The notes under the pieces: model-generated
Database searches by the model: none
Seen by the model: the letters and a program-made list of their open reading frames with translations, nothing else
Told to the model about the DNA's origin: nothing
Made by a program: the position numbers and the translations under genes
Shown here: in pieces, positions 15,945 to 25,039 of the stretch
How positions within the stretch are numbered: position 1 is the first letter of the stretch
Layout of the letters: each line of letters starts with the position of its first letter
Origin: Lachnospiraceae bacterium
Lineage (GTDB): Bacteria > Bacillota > Clostridia > Lachnospirales > Lachnospiraceae
Length of the DNA stretch: 49,164 nucleotides
Assembly (NCBI GenBank): GCA_022510625.1
Contig: JAFLTD010000009.1
Span: 1-49,164, forward strand
Direction: 5' to 3'

Positions 15945-16795
15945 ATCATGCTGCAGATTTCCCGTGTGCTCTTTACCCTGTTCATGGAATAGATATGGAT
16001 TCCGTCTACGCCGTGGTCTTTCAGATCGTGAATCTGACGCACAGCATAGTCAACGCCCGCTTTGCGCATATCTTCTTTGTCATCTCCGTAGGTTGCGATG
16101 AGATCAGCCAGTTCTTTCGGAACGGAGGAACCGGAGAGCGACACGGTGGTTCCGAGCTGTTTGGCCGTCGTGATCGGCATAATACCTGCATGGACCGGGA
16201 CGTTAATACCCAAAGCCTTTGCTTTATCAAGAAAGTGATAGAAATAATTGTTATCGAAGAACATCTGTGAGATCAAAGAACTGACACCGGCGTCAACTTT
16301 CTCTTTCAAATGACGAAGGTCTTCCTCGAAATCGGGAGCTTCATAATGCTTTTCGGGATAGCATGCCCCTGCAATCTGCAGGTTGGTGTGCTCTTTTAAA
16401 TAGTGCACAAGATCTGCCGCATAGTAGAATTCCCGGTTATTAAACTGTTCGTCTGTCATCGTCTGCGGTCTGTCACCGCGCAGCGCCAGAACATGATTAA
16501 TACCGGCCGATTTAAGCGCGTCGCAATTCTGCTGCAGCATATCTCTTGTAAAGCCGACACAGGTAATATGAGCGATGGAATTGAGGTGCAGCTCTTTTTG
16601 AATATAAGATGCAATCTCAATTGTCTTACTCGCCCTTGAGCCTCCTGCGCCGTAAGTACAACTGATGAAATCGGGATTCAACTTGCCGAGTTCCTGCATA
16701 ATCTGGTAGGCATTATCAAATTCTTCGTCCTTTTTCGGGGGAAATACCTCGAAGGAAAGACCGGTCCGATTGTTGTCTGTTTTGTTCTCTGTCAT
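15941..16795 (-). CDS. metF: Methylenetetrahydrofolate reductase
   Basis: 284-residue flavoenzyme that converts 5,10-methylene-THF to 5-methyl-THF for methionine synthesis. Family features: SFEVFPPKKDEEFDN at the N-terminus, FISCTYGAGGS, HITCVGFTRD, LALRGDRP, GACYPEKHYEAP, and SQMFFDNNYFYHFL with the HAGIMPI segment. In the Wood-Ljungdahl pathway this enzyme usually has a MetV partner, and none is seen here, so the methionine role is more likely. GAGAGG precedes the ATG on the minus strand. Its end overlaps gpsA by 4 bp. Confidence 0.95.
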   Translation of the reverse strand: MTENKTDNNRTGLSFEVFPPKKDEEFDNAYQIMQELGKLNPDFISCTYGAGGSRASKTIEIASYIQKELHLNSIAHITCVGFTRDMLQQNCDALKSAGINHVLALRGDRPQTMTDEQFNNREFYYAADLVHYLKEHTNLQIAGACYPEKHYEAPDFEEDLRHLKEKVDAGVSSLISQMFFDNNYFYHFLDKAKALGINVPVHAGIMPITTAKQLGTTVSLSGSSVPKELADLIATYGDDKEDMRKAGVDYAVRQIHDLKDHGVDGIHIYSMNRVKSTREICSMI

Positions 16796-16842
16796 GTGTA
16801 TAACCTCTCTGTGATTCTCACAACAAGTTCTTGCTTTTGCAC

Positions 16843-16870
16843 TTGAAATATCGTAACATACATTTATAGG
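16843..16870 (+). promoter_or_regulatory. Tentative promoter of the moxR-kinase operon
   Basis: TTGAAA (16843-16848), 16-bp spacer, TATAGG (16865-16870). The -10 match is weak and the site overlaps the metF promoter on the other strand. Other placements in this 130-bp divergent gap are possible. Confidence 0.3.
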
Positions 16871-16878
16871 ATAAGCAA
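16850..16878 (-). promoter_or_regulatory. Promoter of metF
   Basis: On the minus strand: TTGCTT (16878-16873), 17-bp spacer, TACGAT (16855-16850), preceded by TGT, which gives an extended -10. Leader of about 50 nt; no S-box or other riboswitch is visible in it. Confidence 0.6.
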
Positions 16879-16927
16879 TAATAGATATCCTTCGGAATAC
16901 AATGAAACATCGGAAAGGATTAAGAAC

Positions 16928-17752
16928 ATGAGTGAGCAGAATCAGAGTTTTAGCAGTACTCCGGAATATGTTGCATCACAGCAGCTGTTGGCGAGTGTCA
17001 ATGTTGCAATTGCCCTGCAGAAGCCGCTTCTGGTGAAGGGAGAGCCGGGTACAGGCAAGACTATGCTGGCACAGGCTGTTGCTAATTCTCTTGGGAAAAA
17101 ACTGATCATATGGAATATAAAATCTACGACTAAGGCGCAGGACGGATTGTATATGTATGATACGATCCAGCGTTTGTATGACGGGCAGTTCGGCGAGGAG
17201 GGAGTCGATGATATTGCCCATTATATCAAGCTCGGCAAACTGGGAGAAGCCTTTGACTCCGATGAGCAGGTGATTCTCCTGATTGATGAGATTGACAAGG
17301 CGGATCTCGAATTTCCCAACGATTTGTTGTGGGAATTAGATCAGATGGAGTTCTATATTCATGAGACGAAGCGGACCGTCAAGGCGAAGCACAGACCGAT
17401 TGTAATCATCACTTCGAATGCGGAGAAGGAGTTGCCGGATGCGTTCTTAAGAAGATGTATATTCCACTACATCGATTTCCCGGACCAGAATCTGATGGAG
17501 GAAATCGTCAGGACACATTATCCCGATGTGGAGGAGAAGCTTTTGCACGATGCAATGGAAGTATTCTATTGGATTCGGTCCATGAAAGATATCCGCAAGA
17601 AACCCAGCACCTCAGAGTTGATCGACTGGATCAATGCCTTGCAGATCGGAGGGATTCCGACCGACAAGCTGCGCGAGGAACTTCCGTTTATCGGTGTGGT
17701 AGTCAAGAAGGACGAAGATTTAGAGACGGTAAAGAACAGGACAGATTTCTAA
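16928..17752 (+). CDS. MoxR-type AAA+ ATPase
   Basis: 274-residue single-domain AAA+ ATPase of the MoxR group, chaperone-like ATPases that commonly act with VWA-domain proteins to activate or load a cofactor into a partner. Walker A GEPGTGKT at 38-45, Walker B LLIDEIDKAD with Asp120-Glu121, sensor-1 ITSNAEKELPDAF with the arginines of FLRRC. The VWA partner begins 10 nt downstream. Three signalling genes follow on the same strand with gaps of 20-33 nt. ATG 16928 has GGAAAGGAT upstream. Target protein unknown. Confidence 0.9.
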   Translation: MSEQNQSFSSTPEYVASQQLLASVNVAIALQKPLLVKGEPGTGKTMLAQAVANSLGKKLIIWNIKSTTKAQDGLYMYDTIQRLYDGQFGEEGVDDIAHYIKLGKLGEAFDSDEQVILLIDEIDKADLEFPNDLLWELDQMEFYIHETKRTVKAKHRPIVIITSNAEKELPDAFLRRCIFHYIDFPDQNLMEEIVRTHYPDVEEKLLHDAMEVFYWIRSMKDIRKKPSTSELIDWINALQIGGIPTDKLREELPFIGVVVKKDEDLETVKNRTDF

Positions 17753-17762
17753 GAGGGTATTT

Positions 17763-18959
17763 ATGTTCAGTAAGTTTTTTTACACCTTAAAAGATAAAGG
17801 ACTGGATGTATCACTCAGCGAGTGGCTGACACTGCAGGATGCACTGCAGCAGGGATTGTGTAACAGCAGTCTGACGGAGTTCTACTATGTGTCGCGCATG
17901 ATTCTGGTGAAATCAGAGACCGAGTATGACAAGTTTGATATGGCTTTTGATGAGGTGTTCAAGGGTATTCAGTCGGAGAATGAAGTGAGCAAAAACATGA
18001 TGCGATGGCTGGATAAACCGGAGATGCAGGATGTCTTTGAGGAGATGCGTCATGAGATGAATCAGGAAGTGATTCAGATGGATAAGGAGGACGTGGAGAA
18101 CAAGTTTAAAGACAGACTGCGTGATCAGAATGAAGAACATAACGGCGGCAGTCACTGGATCGGTACCATGGGTAAAACGTCATTTGGCAATATGGGCGGC
18201 AACATGGGCGGCATCAGAGTGGGCGGAACGACCGGTTACCAGTCTGCATTTCAGGTGATCGGTGCAAGGAAATACCGTGATTTTCGCAACGACAAAGTGC
18301 TGGATAACAGACAGTTTCAGGTGGCGCTGCGCAAGCTCAGGCAGTTTTCGGCCAAGCTGGATATCCCGAAGACTGAACTGGATATAGACGGTACCGTAGA
18401 CGCCACTTGCAACAACGGCGGATGTCTGCAGATTGTGATGGAAAAACCTCGTAAAAATTCAGTTAAGCTTCTTTTGCTCATGGATTCCGGCGGCACCATG
18501 ATTCCCTACACGACGCTTTTGAATGAGCTGTTTCATTCTATTCATAAATCAAACCATTATAAGGATGTCAAGACTTATTTTTTTCATAACTGTATCTATG
18601 CCAATCTGTATAATACTCCGGAGTGTGAGAACGGGGACTGGGTCGAGACAGAGTGGATGTTCCGCAATTTGGACAGTGATTATAAGGTAATCATCGTGGG
18701 AGATGCGGCGATGGCGCCGGAGGAATTATATTCCACCACAGGTAATTACAGAGGACCCAACGGTGGTTTGTCAGGCATGGACTGGCTTATGCTGATGAAA
18801 CGGCACTATAAGAGAATTGTTTGGCTTAACCCCAAAATGGCACCCGGGCATGCGCCGTGGCGGGAGGCGGAAACCGCGATCAAGGGCCTGTTTCCGATGT
18901 ATAAACTTACGGTGGACGGTCTGAATCAGGCAATGATCAAATTGATGACCAACAGATAA
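17763..18959 (+). CDS. VWA-domain protein (CoxE-like), MoxR partner
   Basis: 398 residues. An alpha-helical N-terminal half (1-145) is followed by a Gly/Asn/Met-rich linker (about 140-165, with GNMGGNMGG) and a von Willebrand A domain (about 235-398). The metal-site (MIDAS) motif reads D241-S-G-G-T, not DxSxS, so metal binding may differ, and the later MIDAS Asp is in IIVGDAAMAP. The overall form resembles the CoxE/COG3825-like proteins that pair with MoxR ATPases; this is from memory of family layouts. No signal peptide, so it is cytoplasmic. It is probably a chaperone or scaffold working with the upstream ATPase. Confidence 0.82.
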   Translation: MFSKFFYTLKDKGLDVSLSEWLTLQDALQQGLCNSSLTEFYYVSRMILVKSETEYDKFDMAFDEVFKGIQSENEVSKNMMRWLDKPEMQDVFEEMRHEMNQEVIQMDKEDVENKFKDRLRDQNEEHNGGSHWIGTMGKTSFGNMGGNMGGIRVGGTTGYQSAFQVIGARKYRDFRNDKVLDNRQFQVALRKLRQFSAKLDIPKTELDIDGTVDATCNNGGCLQIVMEKPRKNSVKLLLLMDSGGTMIPYTTLLNELFHSIHKSNHYKDVKTYFFHNCIYANLYNTPECENGDWVETEWMFRNLDSDYKVIIVGDAAMAPEELYSTTGNYRGPNGGLSGMDWLMLMKRHYKRIVWLNPKMAPGHAPWREAETAIKGLFPMYKLTVDGLNQAMIKLMTNR

Positions 18960-18992
18960 AGATAATCACTATAAGTATTAAGAGGTGACAAT

Positions 18993-20057
18993 ATGTATCG
19001 AGTAATGATTGTAGATGATAATATGGCAAATTTGATTATGGCCAGGAAGACTTTGGAGGAGGAGTATGAGGTGATTCCTGTATCCTCCGGTATTTCGGCA
19101 TTGGAATGTCTCAATGACATGCCGGAACTTCCCGATCTGGTGCTTCTGGATGTGGATATGCCCAATGTCAACGGTTTTCAGGTAATTTCGGAGATGAAGA
19201 ACGTGCCAAAGCTTGTGAATATCCCGATCATTTTCCTCACGGCGCAGGATGATGACACGACAGAGTTGGAAAGCTACAATCTGGGCGCTATGGATTATAT
19301 CAGAAAACCCTATACGGCAAATCTGTTAAAGAAGAGAGTGGATATCCAGATACAACTTTTATCACAACAAAGAAAGCTTGCCGAGATGAATCAGTCTCTC
19401 AACAATCTTGTGCAGGATAAGAATAAAAAGAACCTGGAATTACAATACTCGATTGTTGCCATGTTTGTGGATCTGATGACAAAGAGGGACGGTTTCAACG
19501 GTGATCATGCCAGACGCGTGGAAAAGTATATGGATATACTGATCAGCGCTATGGTCAGAAACGATCAATACGGATTGACTGCGGATGACGGAACTACGAT
19601 ATGTTTTGCGTCTAAGATTCATGATGTGGGAAAACTCTGCATTGCCGATCAATATGTCAATAACTCGAGAGTAAATGTTGAAGGCGAGTTTGAGCATGAG
19701 GCGGTCAAAACTCATACGACACTGGGAGCGGATATGCTTTCCAAAGTCAAACAGCTTAGTGCCGGTGAAAATAATTTCCTGAATTATGTGTACAATATGT
19801 GTCGCAGTCATCATGAGAGATGGGACGGCAACGGTTATCCGGACAGATTAAACGGGGAGAACATTCCTCTGGAGGCGAGAGCGCTAGCTGTTGTCAATAC
19901 ATACGATAATTTGCGAAGCATTGCGGTGGATGGCAAAGTGCTCAGTCATCAGGAAGCGATGATGAAAATCAAGTTTATGAAGTTTACGAGTTTTGATCCG
20001 TCGATTGTAGACATTTTTCTGTCCGTTGAGAATGATATCAGGAATATAGCGGGTTAA
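18993..20057 (+). CDS. Response regulator with HD-GYP output domain
   Basis: 354 residues: receiver domain (about 1-120; acidic VDDN, phospho-accepting Asp53 in LLDVDMP, Lys in IRKPYT), a coiled-coil linker (125-150) and an HD-GYP domain (about 155-350). The metal dyad is His210-Asp211 in KIHDVGK, and the signature HHERWDGNGYP begins at His273, so the domain appears catalytically competent for cyclic di-GMP hydrolysis. AAGAGGTGA precedes ATG 18993. It lies 33 nt after the VWA gene and 20 nt before the first hybrid kinase. It is the obvious output protein for the two kinases downstream, though that link is inferred from position. Confidence 0.92.
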   Translation: MYRVMIVDDNMANLIMARKTLEEEYEVIPVSSGISALECLNDMPELPDLVLLDVDMPNVNGFQVISEMKNVPKLVNIPIIFLTAQDDDTTELESYNLGAMDYIRKPYTANLLKKRVDIQIQLLSQQRKLAEMNQSLNNLVQDKNKKNLELQYSIVAMFVDLMTKRDGFNGDHARRVEKYMDILISAMVRNDQYGLTADDGTTICFASKIHDVGKLCIADQYVNNSRVNVEGEFEHEAVKTHTTLGADMLSKVKQLSAGENNFLNYVYNMCRSHHERWDGNGYPDRLNGENIPLEARALAVVNTYDNLRSIAVDGKVLSHQEAMMKIKFMKFTSFDPSIVDIFLSVENDIRNIAG

Positions 20058-20077
20058 GCAAAAGAGGGATAACCGGA

Positions 20078-22204
20078 ATGTCAGCAAAAGAACGGTTGGA
20101 TAAATATTTGGATATAGAGTTGCCGGCAGACAGATTATTGTTTCATGTGTCGATGACGCTCAGTGTGTGCGCCTGCTCTGTTATGGTGCTGCTCACTCTG
20201 CTTATTCGCATGGATATCTATGTGCCGGCAATGCTGTTTGTGGGGGTTTTGTTGACTGTGACGGCAGTATATGCAGAGAGGAAGACGGATAAAATCAGCC
20301 GGATATCCGCAGCTTATCTGCTTCTTATGTTTTTTATACTGCTGCCCGTGATGTCAGACTATGTGCCCTACGCCATATATGATTTCCCTATATATTTTCT
20401 GGTCGGTATCGTCTATATTGCATTTCTTCTCAAAAAAAGATGGGCCGTAATATTTATTGTGGTCAGTTCTGTCATCGATCTTTCATGCATGTACCATATG
20501 ATATTGAAAATTTCAGATCCGGCATTGCTGCAGGAAGTAAACGCACAGTATGGCATTATGTTGTTCTGCAGAATCGTGGTGGCATTATTTATTATGGGCA
20601 CGATATGCGGTGTCCTGACGTCATATCGCAGCAGAATACTGCGCAGGGAGATTAAGAAAAGTATCGACATGGGACGTCAGGCGGAGCAGTTGAGTTATGC
20701 CAAGAATATGTTTTTGGTGAATGTGTCGCACGAAATCAGAACTCCGCTCAACGCTATCATGGGGGTTTCTGAGCTGCTTATGGATCAGGATATCGATGAC
20801 CGTGTGAAGAACAGTGCTTTTCATATGGCTAATGCCAGCAGGGCGCTTTTATCAATCACCAATGAGCTTATGGCTTTCTCCAAACTTGATGACAGCGAGC
20901 CTGTTATCAAAAATCAACCGTATAGCATCGGAGATATCTGCAATGATCTGATCAATGTTATTTCCGTGCGGTTTGCTGATTACAAAGCAGAATTGATTAC
21001 GGATATTGCACCCGATATCCCGGAACGGTTACTCGGTGATGCAGCGTTGGTCCGTCAGATTATGCTGAGTGTGTTGTCGGGGATCGTCAAGTCATTGAGA
21101 ACAGGTGAAGTCTATTTCAAAATATGGAGAGAGAAAGACAATGACCAGGATTTTCTGCGTCTGTGTGTGGAGGTACGTGCCGAGGGAAACTTTCAGTATT
21201 CATACAGAGAGGCGCTGTATCAGAGGGATGATGATGCGGAAGACAATGGGGATGATAGTGATGTGAGCGAACCGATGCCTTGCCGTCTTGTGCGGCTTAT
21301 GGGCGGCGAGATACATATGGAAGAGGAAGGTGCCCAAAGAAGATATTATTTCAATATTCGTCAGGGATATGAAGGTGGACGGGCACTGGTTGAGGAAGAG
21401 ATTCCGGGACATCCCCGAGTGTTGTTTTATGAGAACACGGATATACAGGGCAACGTGTTTTCCAAGACTTTGCAAGATATGAATGTTGATTTCTTCCAAG
21501 CATTAGATAGCGATGTCTTCATAAGGGAATGTACGGATGAGAGTTATACACATGTTGTGATTAGCGCGGAACGGTATGACGAGATGAATGGGAAATTGAG
21601 TGAATTGCTGAGCCCGCAGTCACTTATTCTGATCGGTTCCGGATTTATGACATATGACGATGTGCTTATCAAGACAACGCTCGCCAGACCGGTCAACTGC
21701 CTGAATCTGTATGCACTTCTGACCGGTAAGCGAAACAGTACGGTTCGTTACATAGGATATAAAGGAGAGTTTATCTGTCCGGATGCACACATCATGGTAG
21801 TGGACGACAATATAATCAATCTTGAGGTTGCCGTAAGCCTGTTGAGCCGATATCAGGCCAAAGTATCCGTGGCTTCAAGCGGTAAAGAATGCCTTAAGAT
21901 GCTTCAGAAGGAGCCTGTGGACTTTATTCTGCTGGATTATATGATGCCGGAGATGGATGGAATCGATACCCTGAGGAATATCAGGGCATTGGGAAATCCG
22001 AAACTGGAGAAGGTACCGGTTGCGGCGCTGACCGCTAACGCAGTAAGCGGCGCGCGAGAGATGTTTCTGGAAGCCGGTTTCAATGAATATATATCAAAGC
22101 CGATTGAGAGAGAGCAGTTTGAGAAAGTCCTGCAGTCTTGTCTGCCGAAAGATAAGATCATCTATACCGCGAAGAAGGAGGAAGAGGCCGGGCATAGCAC
22201 CTGA
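20078..22204 (+). CDS. Hybrid histidine kinase with degenerate ATPase domain
   Basis: 708 residues: five or six membrane segments in the first ~190 residues with almost no extracellular domain, then a HisKA domain with His218 in NVSHEIRTPLNA. The following ATPase-like region (about 290-430) has no N-box Asn (RQIMLSVLSGIVKS where the family usually has two Asn), no DTGxG motif and no GxGLGL; an acidic DDDAEDNGDDSD insert sits where the lid would be, yet the closing LVRLMGGEIHMEEE remains. A pseudo-receiver without acidic pocket (about 445-560) and an intact receiver follow (VVDDN, Asp620 in LLDYMMPEMDG, Lys in ISKPI). It probably cannot phosphorylate itself. Near neighbour of a complementary partner gene. 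Confidence 0.85.
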   Translation: MSAKERLDKYLDIELPADRLLFHVSMTLSVCACSVMVLLTLLIRMDIYVPAMLFVGVLLTVTAVYAERKTDKISRISAAYLLLMFFILLPVMSDYVPYAIYDFPIYFLVGIVYIAFLLKKRWAVIFIVVSSVIDLSCMYHMILKISDPALLQEVNAQYGIMLFCRIVVALFIMGTICGVLTSYRSRILRREIKKSIDMGRQAEQLSYAKNMFLVNVSHEIRTPLNAIMGVSELLMDQDIDDRVKNSAFHMANASRALLSITNELMAFSKLDDSEPVIKNQPYSIGDICNDLINVISVRFADYKAELITDIAPDIPERLLGDAALVRQIMLSVLSGIVKSLRTGEVYFKIWREKDNDQDFLRLCVEVRAEGNFQYSYREALYQRDDDAEDNGDDSDVSEPMPCRLVRLMGGEIHMEEEGAQRRYYFNIRQGYEGGRALVEEEIPGHPRVLFYENTDIQGNVFSKTLQDMNVDFFQALDSDVFIRECTDESYTHVVISAERYDEMNGKLSELLSPQSLILIGSGFMTYDDVLIKTTLARPVNCLNLYALLTGKRNSTVRYIGYKGEFICPDAHIMVVDDNIINLEVAVSLLSRYQAKVSVASSGKECLKMLQKEPVDFILLDYMMPEMDGIDTLRNIRALGNPKLEKVPVAALTANAVSGAREMFLEAGFNEYISKPIEREQFEKVLQSCLPKDKIIYTAKKEEEAGHST

Positions 22205-22231
22205 CAGCCGGACTGTGAACGGAAAAGAATT

Positions 22232-25000
22232 ATGAAGCAAAAGCTTGATCAAATATTTGCAAAAAGGTTGGGCGACATGGAATTGACAGAGTTTAATCTG
22301 TTGCTTCTTCTCACCATGATTATCGTCGAAAATATTGTTGTGTTTCCGATAGCCATATTTGTCGGTAATATTCGGGAGTTGGTGCTGCCGATGGCGGTCA
22401 TCGTTGCAGGCTGCAGTTTGCTCTTGTGGTTTGATCTGTATTTTAGAAAGCACGATCTGGTTGCAATTCTTGCCTTGATTGTCATTGATGCTGTTGCGGT
22501 TCCGATGATTCTAAGACCGGGACATGTTGTGTACGGTGTGGCGATTGCGTGGTTTGCCGCAAGTATGCTCATCGTCTATTGTGTCTTCGAGGGTGCCGTG
22601 TTTGTCTGTGCACTCGTCCTGTTTGTGTTTGAATACTGTTATTTATACAGCAATGTTTTTTTTCCTGCCAGCGGCGAAGAATTTTATGCCGATAAGGTGT
22701 TTCATTTTTCCGATCTTGCGATCTGTTTTATCGGTACAGTGTTTTTGATTGGTATGCTTATCTATTTTCAGGAGAAGTTTTACAGGCATCAACAGTGGAA
22801 AATACGGTGCAGCCGCCAGAAGATTGAGCGGGCAGGCACGGCTAAGAAGCAGTTTCTTTCCAACATGTCATATGAGATCAGAATCCCGATGAATTCAATT
22901 ATTAACTTGTCGGAAATTATGCTCAAGGGAGAGTCTGACGGTGAGATTAAAAGCGAAATCAACACCATAAGAAGTGCTGCTTACGATCTGCTTTCCATTA
23001 TCGACGATGTGTTGACTTATGCTAAGATCGATGCCGGGGACATGCACTTGATAGAAGATGTATATAGTTTTGACAAATTAATCAGGGAGATCATACGGAC
23101 AATCTCGGAGGATGTTCATAAGAAAAAACTACATCTGGATTTAAAAATTGATGGGGATATACCGAAATTGCTTCAGGGTGACCATGTGGCCATCAGGCAG
23201 ATTTTCTTGTATTTGCTTTTTGTCTCCATAGATTTTACAACGAGCGGCAGAATTGTGATGGATATTAACTGCGAGAGAGACAATGATGCCGGGCAGGCGG
23301 TTTTTCATTGTACGGTTGCCGATACGGGCAAAGGAATGTCACAGATTGATATACAGTCGCTGTTTGGTATGTATGACACATATGATTCCCGGCAATCCAG
23401 CAATCTCAAAGGTGTTGGCTTGAAGTTCACCATATGTAAGGAACTGTTGTCCATGATGCAGGGAGATATTAAGGTGGAGAGTATTGAGGGGGTTGGTCTG
23501 TCCACGAATTTTATGTTTCGTCAGAAAATCGTCGATGCGTCACCTTTGATACAATTGGAGGGCGATCAGATACCCGGTGTGCTCATTTATGTCGAGGATG
23601 ATTTCAGTATGTCTAAGTGGCAGAATATTATGGAGGTACTCGGAATCCGGCCTACATACTGCCGCAATTATTATGGATTTGACCGTGCAGTTCAGGATAA
23701 GCATTTTGATTATATTTTTGTGCCCGATGAGGCATATGAGAACCTTTCCAATATTATTTCCCTGTATCAGTGCCAGGATTATACGTATGTTTTGGCAGAT
23801 TATGATGCTGTTTACGGTGATTTCGGTAAGTGCCGCCTGTTCCATAGACCGCTCTCGTGCATTCCGGTTGCAAGAGTCTTAAATCATAAGTGGAATAAGG
23901 AAGACTATCGAAAGAGTGTTGCGGAGGAGGTCTTTACGGCCCGCAAGGCAAGAGTGCTTGTGGTGGATGACAATGCGGTGAATCTGAAGGTGGCCGCCGG
24001 TATCTTCGGAAAATACGGTATTGACATCGCGGTGGCGACCTGCGGTGAGGACGGTATCAAGAAAATGGAGGATGAGAGGTACGATTTGATCCTGATGGAT
24101 ATGGTTATGCCCGATATGAGCGGAAGCGATGTGCTCAAGGCAGTTCGCGCAAAATCGGATTCTTACTACAAGGAGGTGCCTTTTGTCGCTCTGACTGCCC
24201 AAAACGGTGCAAATGTTCGCGAAGATATGCTTGCGCTTGGTTTTCAGGAGTATCTGGCCAAACCGATCAAGAGGCGGTATCTGGAAAAATGTCTCTTGGA
24301 GTTTTTACCTGAGGAACTGATTGAGCGCGTTAAATTTAAAAATGAAGACAGTAATCATAACGAGGGTCAATCGTCAACTGACAGAGGACAACTGCCGGAG
24401 AGTGGACTGAACACGGATAAAGGTCTTTTAAATATTGGATTTAATCAGGATGCTTATGCGGCAATTCTGAATACCTATTATGCGGAAGGGGTCAAGTATT
24501 TGGAATTGCTGCCGAACCTTCTGGAGGCCGGAGACATTCAATTGTTTACGACCGATGTGCACGGTATCAAGAGTTCCAGTGCAAGCATCGGTGCCATGGA
24601 AGTGTCGGCGCTTTTTAAAGAGTTGGAGTTTGACGGTAAAGCCGGAGATGTGGAGTCCATCAATCGTAAGATTAACGGATATCTTGAGAAATTTAGAAAG
24701 ATTCTTGAGGAAGTCCAAGAATATCTGACCGGTATCGGAAAGTTCAGCAGGACAGAGACGGAAGATAACCCGGAGGACAGAGAGGCAGAGGAATTGACTC
24801 CTGAAATGCTGCAAAATCTCAAGATTGAACTTGACAAGATGAATCTTAAAGTGACCGATCGACTTGTGCCGGAGATGGCATCCAAGAATTTCGGGGCAAA
24901 GGCCAATGCGCAGATTAGGAAACTGCGGGAGGCTTACGATATGTTTGACTTCCATCAGGTCAAGATAATTTTGAGTGATATGATGGGAAATATGAATTAA
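22232..25000 (+). CDS. Hybrid kinase lacking the phospho-accepting His, with receiver and HPt
   Basis: 922 residues: about five membrane segments (20-190), a HisKA-like segment in which the phospho-accepting His is Tyr214 (NMSYEIRIPMNS), and an ATPase-like domain that keeps DTGKGM and GVGL but has lost both N-box Asn (RQIFLYLLFVSIDF). Then a pseudo-receiver (about 448-560), an intact receiver (VVDDN, Asp623 in LMDMVMPDMSG, Lys in LAKPI), an HPt domain with His777 in DVHGIKSSSASIG, and a C-terminal helical extension (about 850-922). The N- to C-terminal order matches Lachnospiraceae hybrid kinases, but the kinase core seems dead. With the upstream paralog it may form a heteromeric relay, or receive phosphate from elsewhere. 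Start ATG 22232 is 27 nt after the preceding stop. Confidence 0.85.
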   Translation: MKQKLDQIFAKRLGDMELTEFNLLLLLTMIIVENIVVFPIAIFVGNIRELVLPMAVIVAGCSLLLWFDLYFRKHDLVAILALIVIDAVAVPMILRPGHVVYGVAIAWFAASMLIVYCVFEGAVFVCALVLFVFEYCYLYSNVFFPASGEEFYADKVFHFSDLAICFIGTVFLIGMLIYFQEKFYRHQQWKIRCSRQKIERAGTAKKQFLSNMSYEIRIPMNSIINLSEIMLKGESDGEIKSEINTIRSAAYDLLSIIDDVLTYAKIDAGDMHLIEDVYSFDKLIREIIRTISEDVHKKKLHLDLKIDGDIPKLLQGDHVAIRQIFLYLLFVSIDFTTSGRIVMDINCERDNDAGQAVFHCTVADTGKGMSQIDIQSLFGMYDTYDSRQSSNLKGVGLKFTICKELLSMMQGDIKVESIEGVGLSTNFMFRQKIVDASPLIQLEGDQIPGVLIYVEDDFSMSKWQNIMEVLGIRPTYCRNYYGFDRAVQDKHFDYIFVPDEAYENLSNIISLYQCQDYTYVLADYDAVYGDFGKCRLFHRPLSCIPVARVLNHKWNKEDYRKSVAEEVFTARKARVLVVDDNAVNLKVAAGIFGKYGIDIAVATCGEDGIKKMEDERYDLILMDMVMPDMSGSDVLKAVRAKSDSYYKEVPFVALTAQNGANVREDMLALGFQEYLAKPIKRRYLEKCLLEFLPEELIERVKFKNEDSNHNEGQSSTDRGQLPESGLNTDKGLLNIGFNQDAYAAILNTYYAEGVKYLELLPNLLEAGDIQLFTTDVHGIKSSSASIGAMEVSALFKELEFDGKAGDVESINRKINGYLEKFRKILEEVQEYLTGIGKFSRTETEDNPEDREAEELTPEMLQNLKIELDKMNLKVTDRLVPEMASKNFGAKANAQIRKLREAYDMFDFHQVKIILSDMMGNMN

Positions 25001-25003
25001 TAG

Positions 25004-25032
25004 TTGACAAAGCAGGTATATTCGTTTAAATT
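25004..25032 (+). promoter_or_regulatory. Promoter of the T-box tyrS transcript
   Basis: Consensus TTGACA (25004-25009), 17-bp spacer, TAAATT (25027-25032). It starts 3 nt after the kinase stop codon, leaving no room for a terminator between them. Confidence 0.7.
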
Positions 25033-25039
25033 ATAATAA

